Source: Pelagomonas calceolata (Eukaryota > Sar > Pelagophyceae > Pelagomonadales > Pelagomonadaceae). Taken from it: DNA of 64,000 nt. The first letter of the stretch is position 1. The number at the start of each line of letters is the position of its first letter. The notes beneath the pieces were generated by a model. It was not told where the DNA came from and ran no database searches. It was given only the letters and a program-made list of their open reading frames with translations. The stretch is taken from the NCBI GenBank assembly GCA_918797485.1, contig CAKKNE010000006.1, forward strand, positions 2,232,001 to 2,296,000, in the 5' to 3' direction. Both the position numbers and the translations under genes were made by a program. Positions 1-8,874 of this stretch are shown in pieces.

Positions 1-1269
1 CGCGCGGAAGGCCTCTTCACCATTACCCGCGCCCCACTGTTTCGACGCATGCTCCAGTTGTTCAAGGCGCGCCTCGAGCTCGTGCTTCGCCTTGCGGCCC
101 ATCAGTATCTCCGTGATGGCGTCGTCGACGCTCGCACCGTCAGCTTTCGGCTGCGACGCTCGTCTTTTCACATCTTCAAGGTCGCTCGTCGACAGGCGCC
201 GTCGATCTGTCTTGGTGTTGCGCGGCGCGAGGCCCCTTCTCTGTGAAGGCGCGAAGACTACAGAAGGAGAGGCCTTCGCGTCGATCTTTGACGCAGGCGG
301 TTCCTCCACGGGAGACGCCTCCTTGGCCTCGGCCTCATCACTCACGTCGTCCTCGAAGTCGTCCTCGTACGCGAGTGACGCATTGTATACCCGGACGACG
401 CCGTCCCTGCGGCACGCTACTGTACAGTCGTCGCCGCATTTGAGAGCACAGACACCCGCCAAACCGCCCTCGATTTCTCGACTGATGGGTTTCACATTGG
501 CCACGTTCCACTGTCTCATCCCATTCTCGGCCGCCACGACGAGCGACCGCCCCGACGACGAGAACGCACATTCTCGCACCGCGTGCGCTTCGAGAGATGC
601 AGGATGCGTCGCTCCTAATTCTTTCCACTGCTCCAAGTCATACAATCTAGCGGTTCTGTCCGAGCAAGAAGCAGCCAGCACCAGTTCCGTAGGTGAAAAC
701 ACAAGAGTCTTCGCAAACACCGCTTGGGCTCGTCTCGAAGCCCCGAAGCCCTTGAGCAATTTCCCGGCAGTTAAATCCCACACTCTAATTTGACCATCAC
801 CTCGAGAGGCCGACGCGAGCCATCTGCCGTCCGGAGAGAAACACACGGCATCGACCTCGCCGCCGTGGCCCTTGTAGGTCTGCAGGCAAGCTTTTTTCCG
901 GGCGTCCCAGACTTTCACCGTCGAATCGGCCCCGCCAGTCGCCACGAATTCTCCGTACGGGTGAAAACGACAGCAATTCACTTGGTTCCGGTGGCCCGTC
1001 AACCCTCGCGAGGCCTTGCCTTCTCGTAAATCGTAGACTCGAGCCGAACCACCTTCGCAGCCGCTCAACACGTGGGTCTCGTCATGATCTAGGTCGAGGC
1101 AGGTGATCGACGACGTGCTGGCCGCGAAGGACTGGAGGTGCTCCGCGTCTTTTAGTCTCCAAACACAACAGCGCCGTTCCTGGCCGCCCGTCGCGATGAT
1201 GGACGAGCCGAGCGCGATGCAGTTGATGGGTGCCGGCGAGGCGACCCACTCTTGTTGGAGGGCGGCCAT
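1..1269 (-). CDS. KATNB1: Katanin p80 WD40 subunit B1, N-terminal part (cut by window edge)
   Basis: Regulatory subunit of katanin, the AAA ATPase complex that severs microtubules and acts at centrosomes and basal bodies. The reverse strand is open for 423 codons from an ATG at 1267-1269 to the left edge with no stop. It reads as a run of WD40 repeats beginning EWVASPAPINCIALGSS, with FHPYGEFVATGGADSTVKVW and CFSPDGRWLASAS near residues 100-170. These match the p80 propeller, whose family signature includes FHPYGEFVASGS. After the propeller comes an acidic then basic linker. The con80 domain that binds p60 would lie beyond the window, so it is not seen. The gene is divergent from the BioD-like gene across a 444-bp gap that holds a CTAG-type element. 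I am confident of WD40 and fairly confident of p80. Confidence 0.85.
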   Translation of the reverse strand, partial: MAALQQEWVASPAPINCIALGSSIIATGGQERRCCVWRLKDAEHLQSFAASTSSITCLDLDHDETHVLSGCEGGSARVYDLREGKASRGLTGHRNQVNCCRFHPYGEFVATGGADSTVKVWDARKKACLQTYKGHGGEVDAVCFSPDGRWLASASRGDGQIRVWDLTAGKLLKGFGASRRAQAVFAKTLVFSPTELVLAASCSDRTARLYDLEQWKELGATHPASLEAHAVRECAFSSSGRSLVVAAENGMRQWNVANVKPISREIEGGLAGVCALKCGDDCTVACRRDGVVRVYNASLAYEDDFEDDVSDEAEAKEASPVEEPPASKIDAKASPSVVFAPSQRRGLAPRNTKTDRRRLSTSDLEDVKRRASQPKADGASVDDAITEILMGRKAKHELEARLEQLEHASKQWGAGNGEEAFRA

Positions 1270-1484
1270 CTTTTGTTGTGGGGCTGCTTTGCTGCTCACG
1301 TTTCGTCGCGGGATCGACGCGTCGCGGGGCAGCCCCCCCAGGAATGGAGGCGTCGCCGCGCTGCACGATTTGAACAGCAGGTCGCGTGGGCCGGCGTTCG
1401 CAGGAATGCGAGGCGTGCGCGGCGCGGCGTGGGCTGCTGCTGGATTTGAATAGCCAGTGGGGTGCGGCTGCAAAACTGAAAAAT

Positions 1485-1507
1485 GCTAGTGTGTCTATGA
1501 ACTAGCT
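1485..1507 (-). promoter_or_regulatory. CTAG palindromic upstream element, degenerate copy
   Basis: GCTAGTGTGTCTATGAACTAGCT. The outer GCTAG/CTAGC arms of the recurrent element are kept, but the inner GCCG block is lost. It lies mid-way (about 210 bp from each ATG) in the 444-bp gap between the divergent katanin p80 and BioD-like genes. I see nothing else in this gap. Confidence 0.5.
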
Positions 1508-1713
1508 CCAGCCTCCCCAATAGGCGTCCGCACGATCACATACGCGCAAACCTAGACATACTGTCCTTCGATCGACGTACCAGCCTCCGCGAAAGCCCTG
1601 CTTGTATACGTAGGCCGGGTTGCAGCTTTGGCCCAACCAGTACTCCAGAGCCAAAAGAGTCCCAGTCCATCCGCGGCGGGGATAAACGCTAGACATCGTA
1701 AAAAGACAGCAAA

Positions 1714-2664
1714 ATGGCCGCCCTGGCCGGCGCCTGGGCGCGCGAGGTCGCCGCCGACGCCTGGCCCGGCCCCGTCAACGAAGGCGCACCGAGAGCTACA
1801 CGATTGTTTGTGGCCGGCGGCGCTACCCACGCGGGCAAGTCGACCGTTTGTTTAGGCATCCTCCAAGCAGCTCTGGAAAAGTACGGCGCTTCCAATATAG
1901 CCTACGTCAAGGCCGCCACCCAAGATGAAAGAGAAGACACGGTGTCGCGGTGGTGCTCTACAAATAAAGTCGAGTATCGTTCGGGAAAGCATTGTCCTAT
2001 TGTGTACTACGCGGGCTTTACAAGAGCGTTCCTCGACGGCTCGGCGGGCACGTCGGCCCAGTGGTTGGATAGAGTCGCATCAGTAGTGGACGACCTCGCC
2101 CAGAACCGGAAATTCGTGCTGGTGGACGGCGTCGGCTTCCCGGCCGTCGGGAGCATCTGCGGCACGTCGAACGCGGATGTCGCCAAACGCCTCGAGGCGC
2201 CCGTTTTGTTAGTGGTGAAGGCGGGCGTCGGGGCTGCTATCGACGAGGCGAATTATGGCACGGCCTTCTTCGGGTCGCGGGACGTGCCCGTGCTAGGCGT
2301 CGTCTTGAACAGAAGCGCCTCTCAGGGCTTCTACGCTAGAGAGAAGATTCTCGCGCCCGTGCACGCGTACTTCGCCAAAACTAGATTGGGGCTGTACGGC
2401 GTCATTCCCGACGAGCCGTCGCTGACGAATCTGAGGAACGAGGCCGCGTCGTCGGACATCGACACGGCACCGGTTGCAACTCACGTGCGGAAGCACGTCG
2501 ATGTCGAGCAATTGATGTCAGACGCGGCGCGCGACCCCTGGAATTCTCGTAGAGCGCCGCCCTCCTCTACAGCAATGGACGCCATCGACGCCGACGATTT
2601 GCGGCTGCGCATCCAGCAGGCCGCGGCGCAGCTGGGGGCCGAGGTCGTCAAGGAGAAGTGCTGA
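1714..2664 (+). CDS. BioD-like P-loop NTPase (phosphotransacetylase N-terminal type)
   Basis: A 316-residue protein of the dethiobiotin-synthetase-like P-loop fold. A Walker A motif GGATHAGKST sits near residue 35. Around residues 140-180, VDGVGFPAVGSICGTSNAD followed by VLLVVKAGVG resembles the Walker B and substrate-loop region of BioD and of the AAA_26 domain found alone or at the N-terminus of phosphotransacetylases. GVVLNR near residue 200 is the base-recognition strand seen in the same fold. True BioD is about 220 residues and ligates CO2 to diaminopelargonate. Here the extra C-terminal tail (residues 255-316) and the changed loop make the substrate uncertain. The ATG at 1714 is preceded by an A-rich context (aaaatgg). 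The gene ends 97 bp before the stop of the convergent neighbour. Confidence 0.65.
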   Translation: MAALAGAWAREVAADAWPGPVNEGAPRATRLFVAGGATHAGKSTVCLGILQAALEKYGASNIAYVKAATQDEREDTVSRWCSTNKVEYRSGKHCPIVYYAGFTRAFLDGSAGTSAQWLDRVASVVDDLAQNRKFVLVDGVGFPAVGSICGTSNADVAKRLEAPVLLVVKAGVGAAIDEANYGTAFFGSRDVPVLGVVLNRSASQGFYAREKILAPVHAYFAKTRLGLYGVIPDEPSLTNLRNEAASSDIDTAPVATHVRKHVDVEQLMSDAARDPWNSRRAPPSSTAMDAIDADDLRLRIQQAAAQLGAEVVKEKC

Positions 2665-2761
2665 GGCGGCGGGTGAAGTCGTATTCCTCCCCCTTGCGTG
2701 ATTCGTGACGGCCCGTACCTACTCAGTAGTGGGGTGCGGGCCCGAGTAATTGCTCCATTTA

Positions 2762-3547
2762 CTACTTGCGGTCCATCGGGGCGACGGCGACGACTTCCGC
2801 GACGGCTTGCGGCGTTGCGGCGGCGCCGTAGGGCGGCGGAGCGACGGTCGTTCCGACCGGTTGCGCCGCTTGCGGCGGCGGCGGCGCGTAGCCTTGGACG
2901 ACGGCGCCCGTTGGGGCGGCGGCGTAAGGCGGCGGCTGCGTCACGTGGCCTTGCACGACGCCGCCCGCCGTTGGGGGATAGCTGGAGTTGTACGGCGACG
3001 GAGCAACGGTCGTCGGGACCGCCGGGCCCGGCGCAACTACCGTTCCGACCGCCGGGTTCGCCGCCGGGGAAACTATCGTTCCGACCGCCGGCCCTGCCGC
3101 TGGGACGGCTCCCGCCGTGACGACCACCGCTGGTGCGTTGGCTGGCGTGTAGGCGAGGAGTAAGCCGGGAAACTTCATGGCTCGACCCTTCAAGAGATTG
3201 ACCCACGGCTCGAGCGTGATCCCGAGCGGCGCGAAGGTTTGAGCGTGGCGCGTGCAGAGCTCCTGCATGGCCGTCCACCACTTGTTTCGCACCTCGCCGG
3301 GGCTGTCGAAGCACGGGCCAGAACACCCACATCCGCCGCACTGGGAGAGCGCGAGCGAGGGGAGTTTGTATAACTCTTGGCGGAAGGGCTCCCATTGCGA
3401 TTCTGTGACGCCTTGCGCGGTGAGCCCGGCCGTCAGTCCGCCGTTCGACGATATACGATTGAGTTGGTGCTTGTCGCTGCCGCCCATGAAGAAGAATTTC
3501 GTGCCCTCGGCGCTGTCCTCCGCCGGGATGTGGTGGGCGGCGGACAT
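2762..3547 (-). CDS. Unknown protein with a conserved N-terminal domain and Pro/Ala/Val-rich tail (paralogue of 3882-4868)
   Basis: I do not recognise this 261-residue protein. Residues 1-125 form a compact domain that it shares with the divergent neighbour: GTKFFFMGGS, then RISSNGGLTAGLTAQGV, QWEPFRQELYKLPSL and later FAPLGI. A short cysteine cluster, CGGCGCSGPC, lies near residue 72 and could bind metal. Residues 130-261 are low complexity, with repeated VVQGYAPPPP/VGTTVAPPP-type blocks, which suggests a disordered or multivalent tail. There is no signal peptide or clear membrane span. The start ATG (3545-3547) is the first in frame. The two genes face away from a common 334-bp gap and probably arose by an inverted duplication. 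Confidence 0.6.
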   Translation of the reverse strand: MSAAHHIPAEDSAEGTKFFFMGGSDKHQLNRISSNGGLTAGLTAQGVTESQWEPFRQELYKLPSLALSQCGGCGCSGPCFDSPGEVRNKWWTAMQELCTRHAQTFAPLGITLEPWVNLLKGRAMKFPGLLLAYTPANAPAVVVTAGAVPAAGPAVGTIVSPAANPAVGTVVAPGPAVPTTVAPSPYNSSYPPTAGGVVQGHVTQPPPYAAAPTGAVVQGYAPPPPQAAQPVGTTVAPPPYGAAATPQAVAEVVAVAPMDRK

Positions 3548-3881
3548 AGTCTGCCGTTCGACGCGCGAGTTAGTCTAGCGTTCGTGACCGCTTAATTATA
3601 CTCTCTCCGTTCGAGGACAGCACGACGTGGAGCAGTCTACTAATTCTTGAGCTGAGACAAAAGTATATAATTCTAGGCGGCTCGTAACCCGCAGTAAACG
3701 TTGGTAAGTGCACGTATTCGTCGTATTTACAGCAAGGTTTTCCGCGTGAAGAGGAGATATGGCGCGATCGTACGCGTACGTAAACATAAAAATAAGCTAT
3801 AAGGCTTGGCTTTTTTTTCGGGTTTTTCACGCTTTTTGCTGCAGCTGCGGCGTAATAGAGGAGGACAGACCGGGCGTTTTG

Positions 3882-4868
3882 ATGGCGAGTCGTCTGTTTG
3901 CGCCCGCCTCGTCGGAACGCGTCGACAACTCTGGCTCCCTAAGAGCCTCTGAGGTGAAGGAGCAAGACACTGCTGACAACGAGCCCAGCAGACGGAGGAG
4001 CAGCAGTCTCGTCGGCGATTTGGCCGCGTCTATACTAGGAGCAGACGTGCTCGCGGCCAGGAAGGCGCCGCCGTTCCCGGACGACGCCGAGGACGGCTCA
4101 GACGGTACTCGATACTTTTTTGCGGGCGGAGGCCGGAGCGCGCGTATCTCGTCGCATGGAACGCTGTCGCCGGCGCTCGCAGCCAAGGGCATACCGCCGC
4201 AGCAGTGGGCGGCGTTCCGCGAAGATCTAAAGAAATTGCCTTCGCTCAAGCGATCGATGTGGAGACCGTTGTGTCGGAGCTCCGCGCGAAAACAGGCGTG
4301 GCTCGACGCCGTCGAAGCGCTCGGTGACAAATATATCGCTCTCTTCGCGCCGCTTGGGATCGAGGTCCGCGCGTCCCTCGACGACAGAGCATCGACGCGA
4401 CATCGCGGCCCGGCTATTTTGTTCCGTTATACGCCGGCGGTCGTCGAGCCGGGGGCGACAACTACAATCCCAGTTCCGCCAGGGACGCGCGGCGGCGACG
4501 TGATTCATGCACGCGTGGACGGCCGTGAGATATCGGTCACCGTCCCCTCGCCGCCGCCGATGAAAATAGACGTCGCCGTGCCGCCTCCCTCGGCTCCTCA
4601 AGTCGGCGCATCGTACCAGCCGCTACAGGCACCGTACGTGCCGAAAGCGCCGTACCATCAGCAGGCACCGCCTCCCGCAATGGCCACGGAGTTAAAAGCA
4701 TCTGAGGCCGTTCCCGTCGGCCCGCCGTCGGCGCGCAATCAACGCGCACGCCACCGCGTCGACGACGTCAACGATCTCGAAGCGCCCGGGCGGCCGCCCA
4801 CCCCGCCGTGGCGGGCACGAGCGCCGGCGCGGAACATGTCGGTCGCGGGCGTGAGCGGTATAAATTAG
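3882..4868 (+). CDS. Unknown protein, paralogue of the divergent neighbour, with Pro-rich tail
   Basis: A 328-residue protein. The conserved block at about residues 80-195 (GTRYFFAGGGRSARISSHG, LSPALAAKGI, QWAAFREDLKKLPSL, FAPLGI) matches the domain of the gene at 2762-3547 almost position by position. The cysteine cluster of the partner is reduced here. A Ser/Arg-rich N-terminal extension precedes the domain and a Pro/Val-rich tail follows it. An open frame runs back to 3759 with an earlier ATG, but the extra 41 residues look unlike the family, so the ATG at 3882 is preferred. The 334-bp gap to the partner holds a short AT-rich stretch and no clear CTAG element. Function is unknown. Confidence 0.6.
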   Translation: MASRLFAPASSERVDNSGSLRASEVKEQDTADNEPSRRRSSSLVGDLAASILGADVLAARKAPPFPDDAEDGSDGTRYFFAGGGRSARISSHGTLSPALAAKGIPPQQWAAFREDLKKLPSLKRSMWRPLCRSSARKQAWLDAVEALGDKYIALFAPLGIEVRASLDDRASTRHRGPAILFRYTPAVVEPGATTTIPVPPGTRGGDVIHARVDGREISVTVPSPPPMKIDVAVPPPSAPQVGASYQPLQAPYVPKAPYHQQAPPPAMATELKASEAVPVGPPSARNQRARHRVDDVNDLEAPGRPPTPPWRARAPARNMSVAGVSGIN

Positions 4869-4929
4869 GTATTGTTATACCGAATGAATCCGGAAACAAG
4901 ACGCTGTTTTTTCCCGCCAGCCGTCGGCT

Positions 4930-4953
4930 GCTAGCGGCCTGTAAGACACTAGG
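4930..4953 (+). promoter_or_regulatory. CTAG palindromic upstream element
   Basis: GCTAGCGGCCTGTAAGACACTAGG is a near-consensus copy, followed by GATGCCTAGG. It lies 251 bp upstream of the transporter ATG at 5204, in a 335-bp gap that also follows the stop of the upstream plus-strand gene. No other feature is seen in the gap. Confidence 0.75.
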
Positions 4954-5203
4954 GATGCCTAGGGAGCACAACAAGCCAAGCTCCAGGCCCTGCACTGTGT
5001 TACGGCACAGCTAATCGTACAGCAACATTGTGTTTCAACGTTCTCTGGTGAGGCAACATCGCCGCCAGCACGCGTAAACGTGTGCCTGTCCCTGTACGGC
5101 TATCTAAGTGGGTCTCTCTGCAGTGCCTGAGAGCTCATCTCTGCAGGCGTCGCACCGGGACGCGCACGAGTTTCCTCCGAAAGAGAACAGACCAGCAGAT
5201 TAG

Positions 5204-6184
5204 ATGCAAGACGAGAACGCACCGCGCGACGCAACCCTACCGTTGCGATTGGCAGTCGTCCTGCTCATTGCATGCACTCAAGTCGGCGCCACGCAGCTCA
5301 CCAGCAGAGTCCAGCGTGGCTTAAACGCACCGTTCGCGATCACCTGGTGCCACGCATGCTTGCAAGTTCTCTGCTGGCCGGCCGGCAACGTTAGGAGGAC
5401 GCCTACGACGGACGCTCTTAACAGAAGCGACCTCGCGATCTTCCCGTTGCTCTTCTTGGGTGCGAATTACGCATATGTCCGAGCGCTCGCTCTGGCGTCG
5501 CCTGCCATCGTGCAGTGCGTCTTCGGCGCCGCACCTGCCGTTGTCTGCGTGCTGTCGAGGCTGTGGCTGAGAGAACCGTTCACGCGACGGCGAGCTCTCG
5601 CCGTCGGCGCCGCGTTATGTGGCGTCGCGCTCGTCGCGGCTCCTTCTGGCTCGGGCAGTCATCATCTGACGATCGGCGCCGTCATCGCGCTCTGCGCGGT
5701 GCTCTGCGCCGCCACGTACAAAGTGCGGTGGAAGCGGCGCTTCGGCGCGCCACCGTCCGATTTTGTTTTGCGAGCCGTCGGGCTCGTCGGCGGCGCTGTG
5801 GCGATATGTAGCTTGCCGATAGCGGTGGCGCTCGCCGCCACCGGCGCCGAGACGCCGCCGGGGCGGTGGACGGCCCACGATACGTTGATCGTGCTCGGCG
5901 GCGGCGTCATCGACGTATTATACAACTGCTCCATCGCGCTCGGGCTGTCGGTTGCGTCGCCCGTATTTGTCGCGACGGGAACAATCCTGGCAATTCCTGG
6001 CAACGCCGTCGTCGACGCGATCCTGGACCGCGAGCGGCTCGGCCCGCTACAGCTGCTCGGAGCGGTCGCGGTAATTGTAGCGTTCGCGGCGCTGGCGTCC
6101 GAGCGGCCGACGACGACGCCAGACGAAGAAACCGACGTGGCAAATCCGCTCGTCGACGACGAGGACGGGGAAACTGTGGTGTAA
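5204..6184 (+). CDS. EamA/SLC35F-type membrane transporter
   Basis: A 326-residue integral membrane protein of the drug/metabolite transporter superfamily with about ten hydrophobic segments. NYAYVRALALASPAIVQCVFG near residues 87-107 and WLREPFTRRRALAVGAALCGVAL match the first EamA repeat. DVLYNCSIALGLSVASPVFV, FVATGTILAIP and LLGAVAVIVAFAAL match the second. The pattern is closest to SLC35F3/F4-like proteins, one of which carries thiamine in animals, but the substrate here cannot be told. The protein ends with an acidic tail (DEETDVANPLVDDEDGE). The first in-frame ATG is used. Its stop lies 25 bp from the stop of the convergent RluA gene. Confidence 0.8.
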   Translation: MQDENAPRDATLPLRLAVVLLIACTQVGATQLTSRVQRGLNAPFAITWCHACLQVLCWPAGNVRRTPTTDALNRSDLAIFPLLFLGANYAYVRALALASPAIVQCVFGAAPAVVCVLSRLWLREPFTRRRALAVGAALCGVALVAAPSGSGSHHLTIGAVIALCAVLCAATYKVRWKRRFGAPPSDFVLRAVGLVGGAVAICSLPIAVALAATGAETPPGRWTAHDTLIVLGGGVIDVLYNCSIALGLSVASPVFVATGTILAIPGNAVVDAILDRERLGPLQLLGAVAVIVAFAALASERPTTTPDEETDVANPLVDDEDGETVV

Positions 6185-6209
6185 ATTATCTGTAAAAAAT
6201 ACAACATGA

Positions 6210-6977
6210 TTATGATACCCGCTGCCGCGCCAGAAACTCGCGCGCCGCGCGGGGCAGCGCGTCGTCCGCGAGCTCCGCCTCGAGGTCGACCGCGCTCCAG
6301 GCGTCCGCGAAGCGCCGCGACAGGAACGACGCGCCCGAGTCGGGCGACGCGCGCGCGTCGAGGCCCACGTCTGGGATGCGTATCGCGGCGGCGTGCAGGT
6401 AGAGCCTATCTGCTTTTCCGCCGCCGTAGAGGCCGTCGCCGAGAAGCGGCGCGCCAATGCTCTTCGCGGCGACGCGTATCTGGTGCGTCTTACCGGTCAG
6501 TGGTCTCGCGACGAGAAGTCGAGCGGCCGGATCCTCGCCGGGCCCTAGGCCGATCGACCGCGAGAGCCAGGTGCAAGCCGGGTTCGCGCTGTCCCGCGTC
6601 AGCCGCCACTGACTTCGCCGCGAGCGGACCATGTCTCCGACGATGACGCCCTTCTTCTTCGACGGCCTCGAAGCTGTCAGCCCCACGTAGACCTTGGCCA
6701 CGCGTTTCGCCGCGAACGCGTCGCCGATGGCCGCGGCGGCCCGCCGGCCCTTGGCGAGGACGAGGCAGCCGGACGTGCCGTCGTCTAGGCGGTGGCAGAG
6801 TTTCAAGTCCGTGCCGCCCACGAGCTCCAATATACCGGGCCGGTCGTCGCGTCGGTGACAGGGCACGCCGGCCGGTTTGTGGACGACGAGGTACTCAGGA
6901 CCTTCCGCAATAACTGAGATCGTCGGCGTTGACGCCGTCAGCGCCGACGCGCGGGCCACGCAGGCGAGCAGCGTCAT
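6210..6977 (-). CDS. RluA-family RNA pseudouridine synthase, probably organelle-targeted
   Basis: A 255-residue enzyme that would isomerise uridine to pseudouridine in RNA. The catalytic motif CHRLDDGTSGCLVLAKG near residues 60-76 has the invariant Asp of HRLDxxTSG. The PLTGKTHQIRVAAKSIGAPLLGD region near residue 175 has the family's second motif. There is no S4 domain before it. The ATG at 6977 starts MTLLACVARASALTAS, a signal peptide with an ASAL-like cleavage site as used for stramenopile plastid import. An open frame reaches 7130 with an earlier ATG but would bury this signal. Family is confident; target RNA and compartment are inferred. Confidence 0.85.
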   Translation of the reverse strand: MTLLACVARASALTASTPTISVIAEGPEYLVVHKPAGVPCHRRDDRPGILELVGGTDLKLCHRLDDGTSGCLVLAKGRRAAAAIGDAFAAKRVAKVYVGLTASRPSKKKGVIVGDMVRSRRSQWRLTRDSANPACTWLSRSIGLGPGEDPAARLLVARPLTGKTHQIRVAAKSIGAPLLGDGLYGGGKADRLYLHAAAIRIPDVGLDARASPDSGASFLSRRFADAWSAVDLEAELADDALPRAAREFLARQRVS

Positions 6978-7184
6978 AAGTGTCCGCGCGCCGCATCGCT
7001 GACGAATTCCTGCCATGCGTACTGCAGGTCTTGCAGGTGGAGGAGGCTCACGTCGAGTGCGGCGGCGGAACGTCCATATGAGTGCTGCAGCGGTGCAGCC
7101 TCGATCTATGTGATCAAAATCGATGCCCAATCTGCATCTCTACCTGCAAATCGACCCCCTGCTATTCTACGGCTGTGAGCGCTA

Positions 7185-7210
7185 GCTAGCGGTCCGTAAC
7201 ACACTAGCAA
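7185..7210 (+). promoter_or_regulatory. CTAG palindromic upstream element
   Basis: GCTAGCGGTCCGTAACACAC followed by TAGCAA. It lies in the 411-bp divergent gap, 208 bp from the RluA ATG and 179 bp from the sulfotransferase-like ATG. The rest of the gap shows no feature. Confidence 0.7.
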
Positions 7211-7388
7211 TCATACGCTGGAGTGCATATGCGCCTCTGGCGACGAGGTGCGCCTGAGACGAGTCCGGGCGTCTTATTGCATCGCCAGAGACTGCAAGAA
7301 CCACCCCTCGTTCCAAGCGCGCCGTAAAACTTGCATAACTTTGGGCTGAGTCGGTTTCACCTTTTTTTGCGTACGTCTAAGGAAGACG

Positions 7389-7831
7389 ATGCGCCTCGCT
7401 CTCGTGATATGCATCCTCCACGCCGCCGCCGCCAAGCAGGCGGACACGCTACTATTGAGAGAGGACCAGTGCGACGACGCGTTATTCGTCGCCCACTGGA
7501 CGCACGTGCCCAAGGCCGGCGGGACCGCATTAGCGGGTTTGGCGCGGCGCATCGCCTGCGCGAAGAACCCCCAGATCAAGCACCTGAACCCCTGCTGCAT
7601 CCAGGACTTTTGCGCTGACCACCGGACCTGCGAGGCGACGGCGACGACGTGCCCCCTCATCAAACTTGTGCGGGGCGCTCGACTTTTCCAGGGTCGACGA
7701 CGTCTGCGGGCGGTTGGAAACAAGGGAGGTGCTGCTGAAGAAGGCGGCGCACGACGCGCGGTGCGCGCACCGAGGACCTGGAGCTGTGCCCCGGATCGCG
7801 GACAGAGGAGGGTTGTTTTCGCAGCTGTGAG
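7389..7831 (+). pseudogene. Sulfotransferase-like fragment
   Basis: The frame from ATG 7389 begins with a signal peptide (MRLALVICILHAAAA) and then HWTHVPKAGGTALAGLARR. PKAGGTAL corresponds to the 5'-phosphosulfate loop of PAPS-dependent sulfotransferases. The cysteine-rich stretch that follows (CCIQDFC, ATATTCPLIKL) ends near 7670. Beyond this point the original frame becomes arginine-rich and unlike any protein. A different frame continues sensibly (VDDVCGRLETREVLL) to a stop at 7829-7831, only 17 bp from the stop of the convergent BRCT gene. A full sulfotransferase needs about 200 more residues including the 3'-phosphate loop, which is absent. I read it as a truncated, frame-shifted gene, though a sequence error or an unseen intron is possible. 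Confidence 0.55.
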
Positions 7832-7848
7832 AAGCTTAACACTTAACA

Positions 7849-8352
7849 TTAGTGGTACTCCGCGCACCAGTCACAAAACGGCGGCGCCCCGGGCACGTCG
7901 TGGCACGCGCACGAGCATCCCCCATCATACTTCGAGGACCCGACCCAGCACGCGTCGTCGTTCAAGTCGACGGCCTTGCCGCCGCCGCCGTCGGCGTCAC
8001 CGTCGGCGACGCGCAGCGCGTGCGCGTCGGCGTCGAACGCACCGGCCTCGCACGCGTCTAGGAAGGGCGCCGCGTCGACAATTGCGACCCCTAGTTTCGC
8101 CGCCTTGCGCACGCGCTGCGTCCTGCGTTCGACGGCGCCGGCGCTCGCCAGCAAGACGTGGACGTTGCGATGGACGGTAGCGCTGTAGGTGCCGCCCAAC
8201 GCTTCGGCGCGCGACCGCACGCTCGCGAAGGAGCCCGTCGCGTCGTCGTCGCCGCGGGCCGCGTCGACACTGATGCTGAACGTACCGATGGCCGAGTCCT
8301 TCGTTTCTTTTTTGCGTCGGCGTCGCCGTTTCTTGGGCCGTGGTTGCTCCAT
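7849..8352 (-). CDS. Single-BRCT-domain protein with Cys-rich C-terminus
   Basis: A 167-residue protein. Residues 35-110 read as a BRCT domain: GSFASVRSRAEALGG, HRNVHVLLAS, then TQRVRKAAKLGVAIVDAAPFLDAC, which is the beta3-alpha3 end of the fold. A lysine/arginine run (RPKKRRRRRKK) at the N-terminus is a likely nuclear signal. The last 25 residues hold CSCACHDVPGAPPFCDWC, which could bind zinc. BRCT modules bind phosphopeptides or DNA ends in repair and checkpoint proteins. No partner domain is present here. The ATG at 8352 is used because the longer open frame begins with GTG. Confidence 0.7.
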   Translation of the reverse strand: MEQPRPKKRRRRRKKETKDSAIGTFSISVDAARGDDDATGSFASVRSRAEALGGTYSATVHRNVHVLLASAGAVERRTQRVRKAAKLGVAIVDAAPFLDACEAGAFDADAHALRVADGDADGGGGKAVDLNDDACWVGSSKYDGGCSCACHDVPGAPPFCDWCAEYH

Positions 8353-8517
8353 CTTCACAGAGAGCACTTATGAGCAGAGAGCGAGGGCAAGCCGAACGGA
8401 TGGGTTGAGTGCTAGCGCGCAGCGTAAATTGGCATGCAGCCGCAAACAGTGATTAGAGTTGCGCCTGCACGCCCTCTCGTACGGCGCTGCTTGCAGGCCT
8501 TGCTTGTGGTTGCAGCG

Positions 8518-8540
8518 TGCTAGTGTCTTGCGACGCTAGC
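8518..8540 (-). promoter_or_regulatory. CTAG palindromic upstream element
   Basis: TGCTAGTGTCTTGCGACGCT followed by AGC. It lies 166 bp upstream of the BRCT gene ATG. The gap 8353-9259 (about 900 bp) also holds a hairpin-forming repeat and a dispersed repeat copy, listed separately. No convincing gene was seen in it. Confidence 0.7.
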
Positions 8541-8782
8541 TCCCTGCATAGGATCCCGTGATTAGTAGCCTCCTGTGATCACCGAAGGCCGATTCTAGGT
8601 CCTTCAGAGACGGATGAAACGCGCATTCATCCTAGAGGTGTATACAGAAGGTTATGTGGCTGCCCGAGCTCGGGCCACGAGAAGCCGATTCTGGAGCTCG
8701 GTCAAGTCGGTCGATTCAAATATAAACCATCGTGCTAAGGTCCCTGGTGATTGGACCGTCGCTGATAGTCTCTGGGTTATCC

Positions 8783-8861
8783 TATTTGCCCGTCTTTACT
8801 GATCGTTGCGGGGCGGCGTGCTGGGGACCGCAGCTAACGATTCTGTAAAGACGGACAAATA
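8783..8861. repeat. Imperfect inverted repeat (hairpin)
   Basis: The arms are TATTTGCCCGTCTTTAC at 8783-8799 and GTAAAGACGGACAAATA at 8845-8861. They pair with one mismatch across a 45-bp spacer, and the inner parts (GATCGTTGCGG and CCGCAGCTAACGAT) can pair further. It may be the ends of a tiny non-autonomous transposon or a structured RNA signal. It sits immediately before a dispersed repeat copy. Confidence 0.6.
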
Positions 8862-8874
8862 ATTAGACCTCGAG

